From Pantoea sp. WMus005 (GTDB lineage: Bacteria > Pseudomonadota > Gammaproteobacteria > Enterobacterales > Enterobacteriaceae), in assembly GCF_013415305.1 (NCBI RefSeq), contig NZ_JACBXU010000006.1, positions 168,417-232,416 of the forward strand: DNA of 64,000 bases, read 5' to 3'. The first letter of the stretch is position 1, and each line of letters opens with the position of its first letter. The notes under the pieces were generated by a model that saw nothing but the letters and a program-made list of their open reading frames with translations, had not been told where the DNA came from and made no database searches. Below, piece after piece: positions 29,553-38,635 of this stretch. The translations under genes were made by a program, and so were the position numbers.

Positions 29553-31382
29553 GTGGCAACCTCGGCAGTTCTTAATCAGGAAGCGCTGGCGCAGCAGGTA
29601 TTGCAGGATACCTTCGGCTACCAGCATTTTCGTCCCGGTCAGCAGACGATCATTAATGAGGCGCTGAGCGGGCGCGATTGTCTGGTGGTCATGCCCACCG
29701 GCGGCGGTAAATCGCTCTGTTATCAGATCCCGGCGCTGGTGCGCGAGGGGCTGACGCTGGTGGTGTCGCCGCTGATCTCGCTGATGAAAGATCAGGTCGA
29801 TCAGCTGCTGGCGAATGGCGTGGCGGCAGCCTATCTCAACTCCACCATGACGCGCGATCAGCAGCAGGCGGTGATGGCTGACTGCCGTACGGGTCGGGTT
29901 AAGCTGCTCTATATCGCCCCTGAACGCCTGATGATGGATAATTTCCTGGAAAGTCTGGCGCACTGGCAACCGGCGATGCTGGCGGTGGATGAAGCGCACT
30001 GTATTTCTCAGTGGGGCCACGATTTCCGCCCGGAATATGGCGCGCTTGGGAAGATGCGTCAACGCTTCCCGGAATTACCGGTGATGGCGCTGACCGCGAC
30101 CGCCGATGAAACCACCCGCAACGACATTGTTAACCTGCTGCATATGCAGGATCCGCTGATCCAGATCAGCAGCTTTGACCGGCCCAATATTCGCTACACG
30201 CTGGTAGAGAAATTCAAGCCCACCGATCAGCTGCTGCGTTACGTTCAGGATCAGCGCGGCAAGTGCGGCATCATCTACTGCAACAGTCGGGCGAAGGTGG
30301 AAGACACCGCTGCGCGACTGCAAAGCCGGGGGTTCAGCGTCGGGGCGTACCATGCCGGAATCGACAGCGAACAGCGTGGCCGGGTACAGGAAGCTTTCCA
30401 GCGTGATGATCTGCAAATCGTGGTGGCGACGGTGGCCTTTGGCATGGGCATCAACAAGCCCAACGTCCGTTTTGTGGTCCACTTCGACATTCCGCGCAAC
30501 ATCGAGTCCTATTATCAGGAAACCGGACGAGCCGGACGTGATGGCCTGCCAGCCGAAGCGATGATGCTCTACGACCCGGCCGATATGGCCTGGCTGCGTA
30601 AATGCCTGGAAGAGAAAGTGCCGGGACCGCTGCAGGATATTGAGCGCCACAAGCTCAACGCGATGGGCGCGTTTGCCGAAGCACAGACCTGCCGTCGTCT
30701 GGTGCTGCTGAACTACTTTGGTGAGGGTCGCCAGCAGCCGTGTGACAACTGCGATATCTGTCTCGATCCCCCTAAACGTTATGACGGTCTGGTTGAAGCG
30801 CAAAAAGCGCTCTCCGGCATCTACCGCGTAGGCCAGCGTTTTGGTATGGGCTATATCGTTGAGGTGCTGCGCGGATCCAATAATCAGCGTATCCGTGAGC
30901 AGGGCCATGACAAACTGCCGGTCTATGGGCTGGGCAAAGATCAGAGCCATGAACACTGGGTCAGCGTGTTACGCCAGTTAATCCATCTGGGGCTGGTGAC
31001 GCAGAATATTGCTATGCACTCAGCGCTACAGCTGACCGAAGCAGCACGCCCGGTGCTGCGCGGTGAAGTGCCTCTCATGCTGGCAGTGCCGCGTTTAATC
31101 ACCGCGAAAACAAAAAGCAATAGTCCGGCGAAGTTTCAGGGTGGCAACTACGATCGCAAACTCTTTGCCAAGCTGCGTAAGCTGCGTAAAGCGATCGCCG
31201 ACGAAGAGAATATTCCGCCTTACGTGGTGTTCAATGACGCCACACTGATAGAGATGGCAGAACAGATGCCGGTCAGCGCGTCGGAGATGCTCAGCGTCAA
31301 CGGCGTGGGTCACCGCAAACTGGAGCGCTTTGGCAAACCTTTCCTGGTGATGATCAAAGAGCATCTTGATGATGACGAATAA
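29553..31382 (+). CDS. recQ: RecQ, 3'-5' DNA helicase
   Basis: RecQ unwinds DNA in the RecF recombination pathway and limits illegitimate recombination. The 609-residue protein has motif 0 FRPGQ, Walker [24 protein letters not shown], motif [12 protein letters not shown], the zinc-binding cysteines ([13 protein letters not shown] and CDNCDIC), the winged helix and a C-terminal HRDC domain. It starts at GTG 29553 with AGGA ahead of it. It follows pldA closely and precedes rhtC by 12 bases. Confidence 0.97.
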   Translation: MATSAVLNQEALAQQVLQDTFGYQHFRPGQQTIINEALSGRDCLVVMPTGGGKSLCYQIPALVREGLTLVVSPLISLMKDQVDQLLANGVAAAYLNSTMTRDQQQAVMADCRTGRVKLLYIAPERLMMDNFLESLAHWQPAMLAVDEAHCISQWGHDFRPEYGALGKMRQRFPELPVMALTATADETTRNDIVNLLHMQDPLIQISSFDRPNIRYTLVEKFKPTDQLLRYVQDQRGKCGIIYCNSRAKVEDTAARLQSRGFSVGAYHAGIDSEQRGRVQEAFQRDDLQIVVATVAFGMGINKPNVRFVVHFDIPRNIESYYQETGRAGRDGLPAEAMMLYDPADMAWLRKCLEEKVPGPLQDIERHKLNAMGAFAEAQTCRRLVLLNYFGEGRQQPCDNCDICLDPPKRYDGLVEAQKALSGIYRVGQRFGMGYIVEVLRGSNNQRIREQGHDKLPVYGLGKDQSHEHWVSVLRQLIHLGLVTQNIAMHSALQLTEAARPVLRGEVPLMLAVPRLITAKTKSNSPAKFQGGNYDRKLFAKLRKLRKAIADEENIPPYVVFNDATLIEMAEQMPVSASEMLSVNGVGHRKLERFGKPFLVMIKEHLDDDE

Positions 31383-31394
31383 AGGACACCAACC

Positions 31395-32018
31395 ATGCTG
31401 ATGTTATTCGCAACCGTGGCGCTGGTTCATCTGGTGGCGCTGATGAGCCCCGGCCCCGATTTCTTTTTTGTGTCACAGACTGCCGCCAGCCGCTCACGCA
31501 AGGAGGCGATGATGGGTGTGCTGGGCATTACGCTTGGCATCGTGGTCTGGGCGGGCGTGGCACTGATGGGGCTACATCTGATTCTGGAAAAAATGGCCTG
31601 GCTGCACCAGATCATCATGGTCGGCGGGGGACTTTATCTGTTGTGGATGGGCTGGCAGCTGATGTGCTCGGCACGTCAGCGTCATAAACAGCCGCAACAG
31701 GATGAGCCGGTAGTTGAGTTGCCGAAACGTGGAATGAGCTTCCTCAAGGGCCTGCTGACCAACCTGTCGAATCCCAAAGCGATTATCTACTTCGGCAGCG
31801 TCTTCTCGCTGTTTGTCGGCGACGATGTCGGTTCGGCTGAGCGCTGGGGTCTGTTCCTGCTGATTGTCGGTGAAACCTTTGCCTGGTTTACTCTGGTGGC
31901 GGCCATCTTTGCACTGCCGTGGATCCGCACCCGGTATCAGCGACTGGCGAAATGGGTTGATGGCATGGCAGGCGTCCTGTTTGCCGGTTTTGGTATCCAC
32001 CTCATTATTTCCCGTTGA
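31395..32018 (+). CDS. rhtC: RhtC, threonine efflux protein
   Basis: RhtC is a LysE-superfamily exporter of threonine (and homoserine) with about six membrane segments. The 207-residue protein has the N-terminal LMSPGPDFFFVSQTAASRS signature and LTNLSNPKAIIYFGSVFSLF, both typical of RhtB/LysE permeases. It is downstream of recQ in a probable operon. Confidence 0.93.
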   Translation: MLMLFATVALVHLVALMSPGPDFFFVSQTAASRSRKEAMMGVLGITLGIVVWAGVALMGLHLILEKMAWLHQIIMVGGGLYLLWMGWQLMCSARQRHKQPQQDEPVVELPKRGMSFLKGLLTNLSNPKAIIYFGSVFSLFVGDDVGSAERWGLFLLIVGETFAWFTLVAAIFALPWIRTRYQRLAKWVDGMAGVLFAGFGIHLIISR

Positions 32019-32025
32019 GCCCTTA

Positions 32026-32053
32026 TGCCGGAGAGCGCATTGCGCATCCGGCA
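32026..32053. repeat. REP-like palindrome after rhtC
   Basis: TGCCGGA...GCGCA and TGCGCA...TCCGGCA form an imperfect long palindrome with the GCCGGA/TCCGGC ends seen in enterobacterial REP elements. It lies seven bases after the rhtC stop and could stabilise or end that transcript. A single copy was recognised in the window. Confidence 0.55.
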
Positions 32054-32229
32054 GAAATGTCACGCGCTGTCGCCTCTCTCTGAACGTCGCCTGTGTGACG
32101 ACTGTCACACTCTGCGCCTGCTGATGCCTCTCTGTCGCAACCGCAGATAAATAGTCATCATTCGTTAATTAAAGAAAACATCACCTCCGGTATGGTCGTA
32201 CCGACGGACTATTTTTCATGGAGATGATG

Positions 32230-33039
32230 ATGAGAGTAAAACCCCTGTTACTGCTGTTAATCACGGCCTGCATCAGCGCCTGCGCCTCGCCTGATGCTGC
32301 CCATTCCCCCGCCCCTGTTCCGGCGAAAAGGGACAGTGTGTCGGCTATACTGGCGCAGGCACCTGGGACGTCAGCTCAGCCACAGGGTGAAAGGATTAAC
32401 CAGATCTCAGCCACTTTTCTCGAGACACCTTACCAGGCGGATACGCTGATCGGCTCGCCCGATACGCCAGAAGCGCTGGTGATAAATTTCAACGGAGTAG
32501 ATTGTTTCACGCTGCTTGATTACGTTCAGGCGCTGAGCCGCAGCCACGATCGCGCCAGCTTTGAAGCTAACCTGATTCGCACCCGCTACGCGGGTGGTAA
32601 AGTCAGCTACCTGGAACGTCGCCACTTTTTTACGGACTGGTTCGCTGAGAGCCCGCGCAATGCCGATGACATCACCCGCACGCTTAGCCCGGATGCGGTG
32701 ACGGTGGTGAAGCAACTGAATCGTGAGACCAGCGGAAAAGAACGGCTGCCCGGTCTGGGGGTGATTCCACGTCGCATAACTTACATTCCGGCCCGCGCGA
32801 TAACCCTGCAGGTGCTGAAGCAGATCCAGACCGGCGATTATATTGGGGTTTACACCACTGCTCAGGGGCTGGATGTCTCACATTCCGGGATTGCCGTCCG
32901 ACATGATGGCCGGTTGTGGTTCAGGAACGCCTCTTCGCTGGCTGCTAATCGCAAAGTTGTCGATGCGCCATTCAGGGAATATATGCGGTCGAAGCCTGGC
33001 ATCATGGTGTTGCGTGCAGTGCCACTGACTGCGCCGTAG
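32230..33039 (+). CDS. DUF1460 lipoprotein, NlpC/P60-like amidase fold
   Basis: A 269-residue predicted lipoprotein: a hydrophobic signal (LLLLLITACISACA) with lipobox ISAC, a Pro/Ala-rich linker, then a DUF1460 domain. The family has a papain-like NlpC/P60-type fold. A cysteine in FNGVDCFTLLDYVQAL and a histidine in GLDVSHSGIAVRHDGR are in the order and spacing expected for such a catalytic pair, so a cell-wall amidase or peptidase role is plausible but unproved. I choose ATG 32230 because GGAG stands six bases ahead; three other ATGs lie just upstream. It is absent from this position in E. coli (from memory). Confidence 0.8.
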   Translation: MRVKPLLLLLITACISACASPDAAHSPAPVPAKRDSVSAILAQAPGTSAQPQGERINQISATFLETPYQADTLIGSPDTPEALVINFNGVDCFTLLDYVQALSRSHDRASFEANLIRTRYAGGKVSYLERRHFFTDWFAESPRNADDITRTLSPDAVTVVKQLNRETSGKERLPGLGVIPRRITYIPARAITLQVLKQIQTGDYIGVYTTAQGLDVSHSGIAVRHDGRLWFRNASSLAANRKVVDAPFREYMRSKPGIMVLRAVPLTAP

Positions 33040-33077
33040 CTGCACCTGGGAAGAAGGGATTAAACAGGAAGTGTTTG

Positions 33078-33099
33078 CGCCGACCTCAGTGTGTCGGCG
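33078..33099. terminator. Hairpin between the DUF1460 gene and rhtB
   Basis: CGCCGAC and GTCGGCG form a perfect seven-pair stem with an eight-base loop between two convergent genes. No long T run is present on either strand, so termination strength is uncertain. Confidence 0.5.
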
Positions 33100-33108
33100 T
33101 ATAAGGTC

Positions 33109-33732
33109 TTAAGCGATCTTTCTGGCACTGGCCAGTAGCGCGCCCACAGCCATAAACAGCCCACCGAAAATACGGTTCATTAACTTCATCTGTTTTGGGC
33201 CTTTAATCCAGCCAGCAATGCGTGTGGCCAGCGTGGCGTAGCCAATCATCACGATGATATCGACCACTACGGTGGTTACGCCCAGCACCAGATACTGCAT
33301 AAACAACGGCTGATGCGGCTGGATAAACTGCGGGAACAGGGCGGCCAGAAAGACGATACTTTTCGGGTTGGTCAGGTTAACCAGTACGGCGCGTTTGAAC
33401 AGGCGACGACGCGGCATCGCTTTGGCGACCGCATCCAGATCGATGCCACCCGCGGAGCGCCATTGCTGAATACCCAGCCAGACCAGGTAGGCTGCACCGG
33501 CCCATTTCAGAATTTCAAATGCCAGCAGCGACTGAGAAAACAGCGCGCCCAGACCGATACCGACCAGCACGATGTGCAGTGCCAGGCCGACCTGCAAACC
33601 GGAGATGGACGCTACCGTGCCGCGATAGCCGTGGCTGATACCGGTACTCATGGTGTTGATTGCGCCGGAACCGGGCGACAGGCTCAGGATTGTGGTAGTA
33701 AGCAGGTAGGTCAGCCACCATTCGATGGTCAT
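33109..33732 (-). CDS. rhtB: RhtB, homoserine/homoserine lactone efflux protein
   Basis: RhtB is a LysE-superfamily exporter of homoserine and its lactone. The 207-residue protein begins [28 protein letters not shown], has about six membrane segments and the [21 protein letters not shown] family motif. It is divergent from pldB, as in E. coli, with the two start regions about 110 bases apart. Confidence 0.93.
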   Translation of the reverse strand: MTIEWWLTYLLTTTILSLSPGSGAINTMSTGISHGYRGTVASISGLQVGLALHIVLVGIGLGALFSQSLLAFEILKWAGAAYLVWLGIQQWRSAGGIDLDAVAKAMPRRRLFKRAVLVNLTNPKSIVFLAALFPQFIQPHQPLFMQYLVLGVTTVVVDIIVMIGYATLATRIAGWIKGPKQMKLMNRIFGGLFMAVGALLASARKIA

Positions 33733-33844
33733 GGGTCAGGCTCTCTTTAGTAGCGGAATTGTGACACAATACGCCAGAAATAAGCGCGGCGCTATGGCCT
33801 GCGCAGGGCATGCAGGACTCTGTATCCGGTCATCAGGAGGGCGA

Positions 33845-34837
33845 ATGAATCAACATAAAGCCAGTTGGCTGCGACGGGAAAAAGCGTTTGCTGCCTTCGC
33901 CACCGGGCCGCTGCTCGATTTCTGGCACAGCCGTGAAGAGCGTGAGTTTACCGGTGTGGGTAATCTGACGCTGCGCTATGTCCGCTTCACATCACCGCAA
34001 CACAAGCGTGTGATCCTGATTGTGCCGGGACGCATCGAGAGTTACATAAAATATCCTGAGCTGGCGTACGATCTGTTTCACTGTGGATTTGATGTGGTGA
34101 TTCTGGACCATCGTGGTCAGGGGCGTTCCGATCGCCTGCTGGAAGATACACACCGTGGTCACGTAGCGGAATTTACCCATTATGTCGACGATCTTGAGAC
34201 GCTCTATCTGAAAGAGATCGTCAGCGGCCATTACCAGCAGCGCTATGCGCTGGCTCACTCGATGGGCGGCGCAATATTAACGCTGTTTCTGGCACGCCAG
34301 CCGCAGGCATTTCATGCGGCAGCGTTAGTGGCACCGATGTTTGGCATTGCCTTGCCGTTGCCCTCATTCCTTGCCCATCGGATCCTGGACTGGGCGGAGA
34401 AACGTCCGGCCATGCGCGATGGCTATGCGCTGGGCACCGGACGCTGGCGCGCGCATCCGTTTGGTATTAACCGGCTGACGCACAGCACCGAGCGTTACCG
34501 GCGAAACCTGCGTTTTTATGCGGACGATCCGGCGATTCGCGTGGGCGGACCGACTTATCACTGGGTACGCGAAGGCGTCCATGCGGGTCGGAACATTATC
34601 AGTCAGGTTGATAAGATCACCACGCCATTGCTGCTGTTACAGGCCAGCGATGATCGGGTGGTCGACAATCGTTCGCAGGACCTTTTTTGCGCCGCGATGG
34701 CAGCGGCGGGTCATCCGTGTGAGGGCAATAAGCCACGGGTGATCGACGGTGCGCGTCATGAGATCCTGTTTGAAAAGGACGAGATGCGCGCTGAAGCACT
34801 CAATGCAGTGGTCGACTTCTTTTCATCGCACCACTGA
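33845..34837 (+). CDS. pldB: PldB, lysophospholipase L2
   Basis: PldB is an alpha/beta hydrolase that degrades lysophospholipids, acting with PldA products. The 330-residue protein has DHRGQGRSDR, the nucleophile elbow ALAHSMGGAI, and an aspartate (ASDDRVVDN) and histidine (DGARHEILFE) for the catalytic triad. I start at ATG 33845 because a perfect AGGAGG site lies just upstream; earlier in-frame codons lie in the rhtB promoter region. Confidence 0.94.
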   Translation: MNQHKASWLRREKAFAAFATGPLLDFWHSREEREFTGVGNLTLRYVRFTSPQHKRVILIVPGRIESYIKYPELAYDLFHCGFDVVILDHRGQGRSDRLLEDTHRGHVAEFTHYVDDLETLYLKEIVSGHYQQRYALAHSMGGAILTLFLARQPQAFHAAALVAPMFGIALPLPSFLAHRILDWAEKRPAMRDGYALGTGRWRAHPFGINRLTHSTERYRRNLRFYADDPAIRVGGPTYHWVREGVHAGRNIISQVDKITTPLLLLQASDDRVVDNRSQDLFCAAMAAAGHPCEGNKPRVIDGARHEILFEKDEMRAEALNAVVDFFSSHH

Positions 34838-34889
34838 CGTTATATATCCGACCGGTTAAAGCCGGCAGAATCAAATACCCGAGGTTTTC

Positions 34890-35690
34890 ATGTATCACAT
34901 CGTTGCATCCGATCTGGATGGCACGCTGCTCTCCCCCGAACATCGTCTGACCCCTTTTGCGCGTGAAACGCTGCAACAACTGGTCGCGAAAGATATTCAC
35001 TTTGTGTTCGCCACTGGCCGTCATCATATTGATGTCGGACAGATGCGCGACAGCCTGGCGATTCCGGCCTATATGATCACCTCAAACGGTGCGCGCGTGC
35101 ACAACGCTGCGGGCGAGCTGGTGTTCAGCCATAATCTGGATGAGGATATCGCCAGCGATCTGTTTGGCCTGCAATATCATCACAGCGATATTCTGACGCA
35201 CGTTTACCGCGACGATGAGTGGTTTGTCAGCCGCTCAAGCCCGGCGGAACAGGACTATTTCCGTGAGTCGGTGTTCAACTATCAGGTCTATGAGCCGGGT
35301 CTGCTGCCAACCGATAACATCAGCAAGGTCTTCTTCACCTGCGAAAATCCCGAGCATCTGATTCCGATGGAGCAGGCGATTGAAGCTCGCTGGGGCGATC
35401 GGGTTAATGTCAGTTTCTCGCTGCCGACCTGTCTGGAAGTGATGGCGGGCGGCGTATCGAAAGGGCATGCGCTCGAAGCCGTGGCGAAAACGTTGGGCCA
35501 CACGCTGGAAAGTTGCATCGCCTTTGGCGACGGCATGAATGATGTGGAGATGCTGAGCATGGCGGGTAAGGGCTATATCATGCAGAATGCCCATCAGCGG
35601 TTGAAAGATACACTGCCAGCGCTGGAGGTGATTGGTTCGAATGCCGATGATGCGGTGCCGCAGACGCTTCGCACGCTCTATCTGGCTTAA
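34890..35690 (+). CDS. yigL: YigL, HAD-family pyridoxal phosphate phosphatase
   Basis: YigL is a Cof-type HAD phosphatase that acts on pyridoxal phosphate and sugar phosphates; it takes part in the phosphosugar stress response in E. coli, where sRNA SgrS stabilises its message. The 266-residue protein has motif I ASDLDGTLLSPEH, motif II SNGARV, the lysine in GVSKGHALEAV and motif IV GDGMNDVEML. A strong terminator follows. Confidence 0.92.
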   Translation: MYHIVASDLDGTLLSPEHRLTPFARETLQQLVAKDIHFVFATGRHHIDVGQMRDSLAIPAYMITSNGARVHNAAGELVFSHNLDEDIASDLFGLQYHHSDILTHVYRDDEWFVSRSSPAEQDYFRESVFNYQVYEPGLLPTDNISKVFFTCENPEHLIPMEQAIEARWGDRVNVSFSLPTCLEVMAGGVSKGHALEAVAKTLGHTLESCIAFGDGMNDVEMLSMAGKGYIMQNAHQRLKDTLPALEVIGSNADDAVPQTLRTLYLA

Positions 35691-35701
35691 GCCGTCAGCG
35701 T

Positions 35702-35729
35702 AAAAAGGGCCGGTTACCCGGCCCTTTTT
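35702..35729. terminator. Bidirectional terminator between yigL and glpT
   Basis: A perfect twelve-pair stem (AAAAAGGGCCGG with CCGGCCCTTTTT) and a four-base loop. The A and T tracts make it work for both convergent genes. Confidence 0.92.
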
Positions 35730-35737
35730 ACATGCCG

Positions 35738-37078
35738 TCAGGCAAGGGTCTTTTTGTGCTTATGTTCGCTGACCATGGTCAGTAACAGCAGGATAACTGC
35801 CAGTACACAGCCAGCAATCATTACCATAAAGCCGCCATCCCAACCGAAATAATCGACGGTGTAACCGACAATGGCGCTGGCCGCGACCGATCCACCCAGA
35901 TAGCCGAACAGGCCGGTGAAGCCCGCGGCCGTTCCCGCCGCTTTTTTCGGTGCCAGTTCCAGCGCGTGCAGACCAATCAGCATCACCGGACCGTAGATCA
36001 GGAAGCCAATCACGATCATACAGGCCATGTCGACGCCAGGATTGCCCGCCGGGTTGAGCCAGTAGACCACGGTCGCGATGGTCACCAGTGTCATAAAGAA
36101 CACCCCGGTCGCACCGCGATTACCGCGGAAGACTTTGTCCGACATCCAGCCGCACAGCAGCGTGCCCGGAATCCCCGCATACTCATACAGGAAGTAGGCC
36201 CACGACGATTTATCCAGCGTGAAGTGTTTTACTTCGCGTAGATAGGTCGGCGACCAGTCGAGAATGCCGTAGCGCAGCAGGTAGACAAAGACGTTGGCGA
36301 GTGCGATGTACCACAGCAGCTTATTCGGAAGCACATACTTCATGAAGATCTGTTTTGCCGTCAGCTCCTCTTCGTGGCTGGCATCGTAGTCAGGCGGATA
36401 GTCGTTTTTATACTCTTCAACTGGCGGCAGACCGCAGGATTGCGGCGTATCGCGCATCAGCGCAAAGGCCAGAATTGCAATGGCAATCGCACCAAACGCT
36501 GGCATGTAGAGTGCTGCTTTCCAGTCGTTGAACCAGGCCATGCCGAGCAGGAACAGCAGCGGCGGAATACCGCCGCCCACGTTATGCGCACAGTTCCAGA
36601 CCGAGACAATCCTGCCGCGCTCCTTCTGCGACCACCAGTGAACCATGGTACGTCCACAGGGTGGCCAGCCCATGCCCTGGAACCAGCCGCAGATAAACAG
36701 CAGCACAAACATCACCATGATGCTGGATGTGGCCCAGGGAACGAATCCCATAATCAGCATCACTGCTGCTGCCAGAATCAGGCCAGCCGGTAAGAATACG
36801 CGCGGGTTTGATCGGTCAGAGACCGAGCCCATGATGAATTTTGAAAAGCCGTAGGCAATGGAGATGCCGGACAGTGCAAAACCGAGATCGCCGCGTGAAA
36901 AACCCTGCTCCACCAGATAGGGCATGGCGAGTGCGAAGTTTTTTCTGACCAGGTAGTAGGCCGCGTAACCAAAAAAGATCCCGATGAAAATTTGCCAGCG
37001 CAGGCGACGGTAGAGCGGATCAACGTGATCCTCCGCCACCTGCGGCTGACGTGGTGCAGGTTTAAAAATGCTCAGCAT
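35738..37078 (-). CDS. glpT: GlpT, sn-glycerol-3-phosphate/phosphate antiporter
   Basis: GlpT is a major-facilitator antiporter that takes up glycerol-3-phosphate (and fosfomycin). The 446-residue protein is close to E. coli GlpT across its whole length: [11 protein letters not shown] start, [55 protein letters not shown] start at ATG 37078 with GGAGG ahead; a 40-residue upstream extension lies in the promoter. In E. coli glpT is with glpQ next to glpABC; here it stands alone between yigL and yigM, and keeps GlpR- and CRP-like sites upstream. Confidence 0.96.
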   Translation of the reverse strand: MLSIFKPAPRQPQVAEDHVDPLYRRLRWQIFIGIFFGYAAYYLVRKNFALAMPYLVEQGFSRGDLGFALSGISIAYGFSKFIMGSVSDRSNPRVFLPAGLILAAAVMLIMGFVPWATSSIMVMFVLLFICGWFQGMGWPPCGRTMVHWWSQKERGRIVSVWNCAHNVGGGIPPLLFLLGMAWFNDWKAALYMPAFGAIAIAILAFALMRDTPQSCGLPPVEEYKNDYPPDYDASHEEELTAKQIFMKYVLPNKLLWYIALANVFVYLLRYGILDWSPTYLREVKHFTLDKSSWAYFLYEYAGIPGTLLCGWMSDKVFRGNRGATGVFFMTLVTIATVVYWLNPAGNPGVDMACMIVIGFLIYGPVMLIGLHALELAPKKAAGTAAGFTGLFGYLGGSVAASAIVGYTVDYFGWDGGFMVMIAGCVLAVILLLLTMVSEHKHKKTLA

Positions 37079-37160
37079 CAGTGAGGCCCTCCAGGGCACA
37101 TTATGGTTTTTAATTCCCAGCAGGTTGGGGCAGGAAAAGAGCAGAACAAAATGGATACAG

Positions 37161-37180
37161 AATGTTCCATTTCGCGCAAA
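37161..37180 (-). promoter_or_regulatory. Candidate GlpR operator upstream of glpT
   Basis: AATGTTCCATTTCGCGCAAA matches the GlpR consensus WATGTTCGWTAWCGAACATW at 15 of 20 positions. A second, weaker match (12 of 20) that shares the core ATTTCGCGCA lies at 37266-37285. Multiple GlpR sites are normal for glp promoters. Binding is inferred from pattern only. Confidence 0.6.
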
Positions 37181-37206
37181 GAATAGTGTTAGTTGCACAA
37201 CGGTAC

Positions 37207-37222
37207 TGTGATGAATGACACA
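37207..37222 (-). promoter_or_regulatory. Candidate CRP site of glpT
   Basis: TGTGA-TGAATG-ACACA matches nine of the ten conserved CRP positions. It lies about 130 bases before the glpT start, between the two GlpR-like sites, and agrees with the known catabolite control of glpT. The 375-base interval up to yigM shows no gene. Confidence 0.65.
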
Positions 37223-37453
37223 TTTGTTACAGTTTTATTACATTCTGTAGCGAAAGTGATCACGCCATGGATTATTTCGCGCATTTTATCTGGCTGAAAA
37301 TCCATTACGTCGACAGTTATGTCACCGAGCGTAAGCAGTCTATCCAGCAGACCTTCTGATTGCCTGGTTTATAATCACATGTCAACCAGATTTCACAGCC
37401 TGAAAGTGGCACATTGTTTACACTGACAGCCTGTTCATTTCAGGGTCGTCGCC

Positions 37454-38314
37454 GTGTTTTTATTGATTATTACCACCATTCTGTGGGCCTTTTCGTTCAG
37501 CCTGATTGGCGAATATCTTGCCGGGCAGGTAGACAGCTGGTTCTCTGTACTGATGCGTCTGGCGCTGGCTGCGCTGGTGTTTTTACCGTTCCTGCGCTGG
37601 CGTGGCCATCGCCCTTCAACGCTGCTGCTTTATATGCTGGTCGGGATGCTGCAGCTGGGAGTGATGTATCTGCTGAGCTTCGAAGCTTACCTCTATCTTA
37701 GCGTGTCAGAGTTCCTGCTGTTTACGGTGATGACGCCGCTCTATGTGACGCTGATTTATGACCTGATCAGCCGTCGTCCGCTGCGCATCGGCTATATTTT
37801 CAGCGCCCTGCTGGCGGTGGCTGGCGCAGCCATTATTCGCTATGACAAAGTCAGCGATCATTTCTGGTTTGGCCTGCTATTAGTACAGCTGGCAAACATC
37901 TGCTTTGCGGCGGGAATGGTGGGCTATAAGCGTTTGCAGGAGACCCGTCCTATGCCGCAGCACACGGCATTCTCCTGGTTCTATCTGGGTGCGGTGTTAA
38001 TTGCAGTGATCGCCTGGTGTGCCTGGGGCAATCCGCAGAAGTTGCCGACCACCTCATTGCAGTGGGGCATTCTGGTCTGGCTGGGCATCGCCGCTTCCGG
38101 TCTCGGCTATTTTATGTGGAACTACGGTGCGACGCAGGTCGATGCTGGCACGCTGGGCATTATGAATAACATGCACGTTCCCGCCGGATTGCTGGTGAAT
38201 CTGGCTATCTGGCAGGAGAAACCGCACTGGCCGAGCTTTATTGCAGGCGCGCTGGTGATCCTCGCCTCGCTGTGGGTGCATAAGCGCTGGGTGGTGGGGC
38301 GTAGTGACCGGTAA
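37454..38314 (+). CDS. yigM: YigM (BioP), biotin permease of the EamA family
   Basis: YigM is a ten-segment carboxylate/amino acid/amine-type transporter shown in E. coli to import biotin. The 286-residue protein has two EamA halves, with TTILWAFSFSLIGEYLAGQV, MLQLGVMYLLSFEAYLYLSVSE, MVGYKRLQETRPMPQH and NYGATQVDAGTLGIMNNMHVP. It starts at GTG 37454 behind AGGG. The neighbouring E. coli gene order yigL-yigM-metR is interrupted here by glpT and a DUF1456 gene. Confidence 0.93.
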   Translation: MFLLIITTILWAFSFSLIGEYLAGQVDSWFSVLMRLALAALVFLPFLRWRGHRPSTLLLYMLVGMLQLGVMYLLSFEAYLYLSVSEFLLFTVMTPLYVTLIYDLISRRPLRIGYIFSALLAVAGAAIIRYDKVSDHFWFGLLLVQLANICFAAGMVGYKRLQETRPMPQHTAFSWFYLGAVLIAVIAWCAWGNPQKLPTTSLQWGILVWLGIAASGLGYFMWNYGATQVDAGTLGIMNNMHVPAGLLVNLAIWQEKPHWPSFIAGALVILASLWVHKRWVVGRSDR

Positions 38315-38409
38315 TCATTGGGTGCTGGGACAAACCGTTGCTGTAGCCGGACTGCGGCCTCCCGGGCTGGCGCGTCCGATCGCGAAGAAATCTCACATCC
38401 CTGTGGATC

Positions 38410-38612
38410 GTCCGGGCCATCCCTGGCCCGGACGCTTCGCTCTTCTGACGTGCCAGCCCTGGAGACTTCACAGCATCATCGCTGCCAAACCAGGGTTTCG
38501 TAAGGAATATGAAGGAGGGGAAGGCGGGTTGAGAAGTAAAGCGTCCGCCGCAAGAATGCGGCGGTCGAGGCGCCAGGGATGGATTCACGCCGTCTTTACG
38601 CAGCAACCCGCC
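38410..38612. repeat. Nested inverted repeats downstream of yigM
   Basis: The 321-base gap between yigM and the DUF1456 gene has no credible gene but is densely structured. A perfect ten-pair hairpin lies at 38410-38433 (GTCCGGGCCA/TGGCCCGGAC, loop TCCC); an eight-pair hairpin at 38545-38564 (CCGCCGCA/TGCGGCGG). Larger pairs link them: CCATCCCTGGC (38417-38427) with GCCAGGGATGG (38572-38582), GGACGCTT (38430-38437) with AAGCGTCC (38539-38546), and GGCGGGTT (38523-38530) with AACCCGCC (38605-38612). It resembles a dispersed palindromic intergenic element or structured transcript end. Confidence 0.65.
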
Positions 38613-38635
38613 GTTTCCGACTGGAAAGCACGAAC

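Noticed and set aside
30075..30956. 293-codon minus-strand frame opposite recQ
   Set aside because: Antisense shadow of the RecQ helicase core; composition is explained by the recQ codons.
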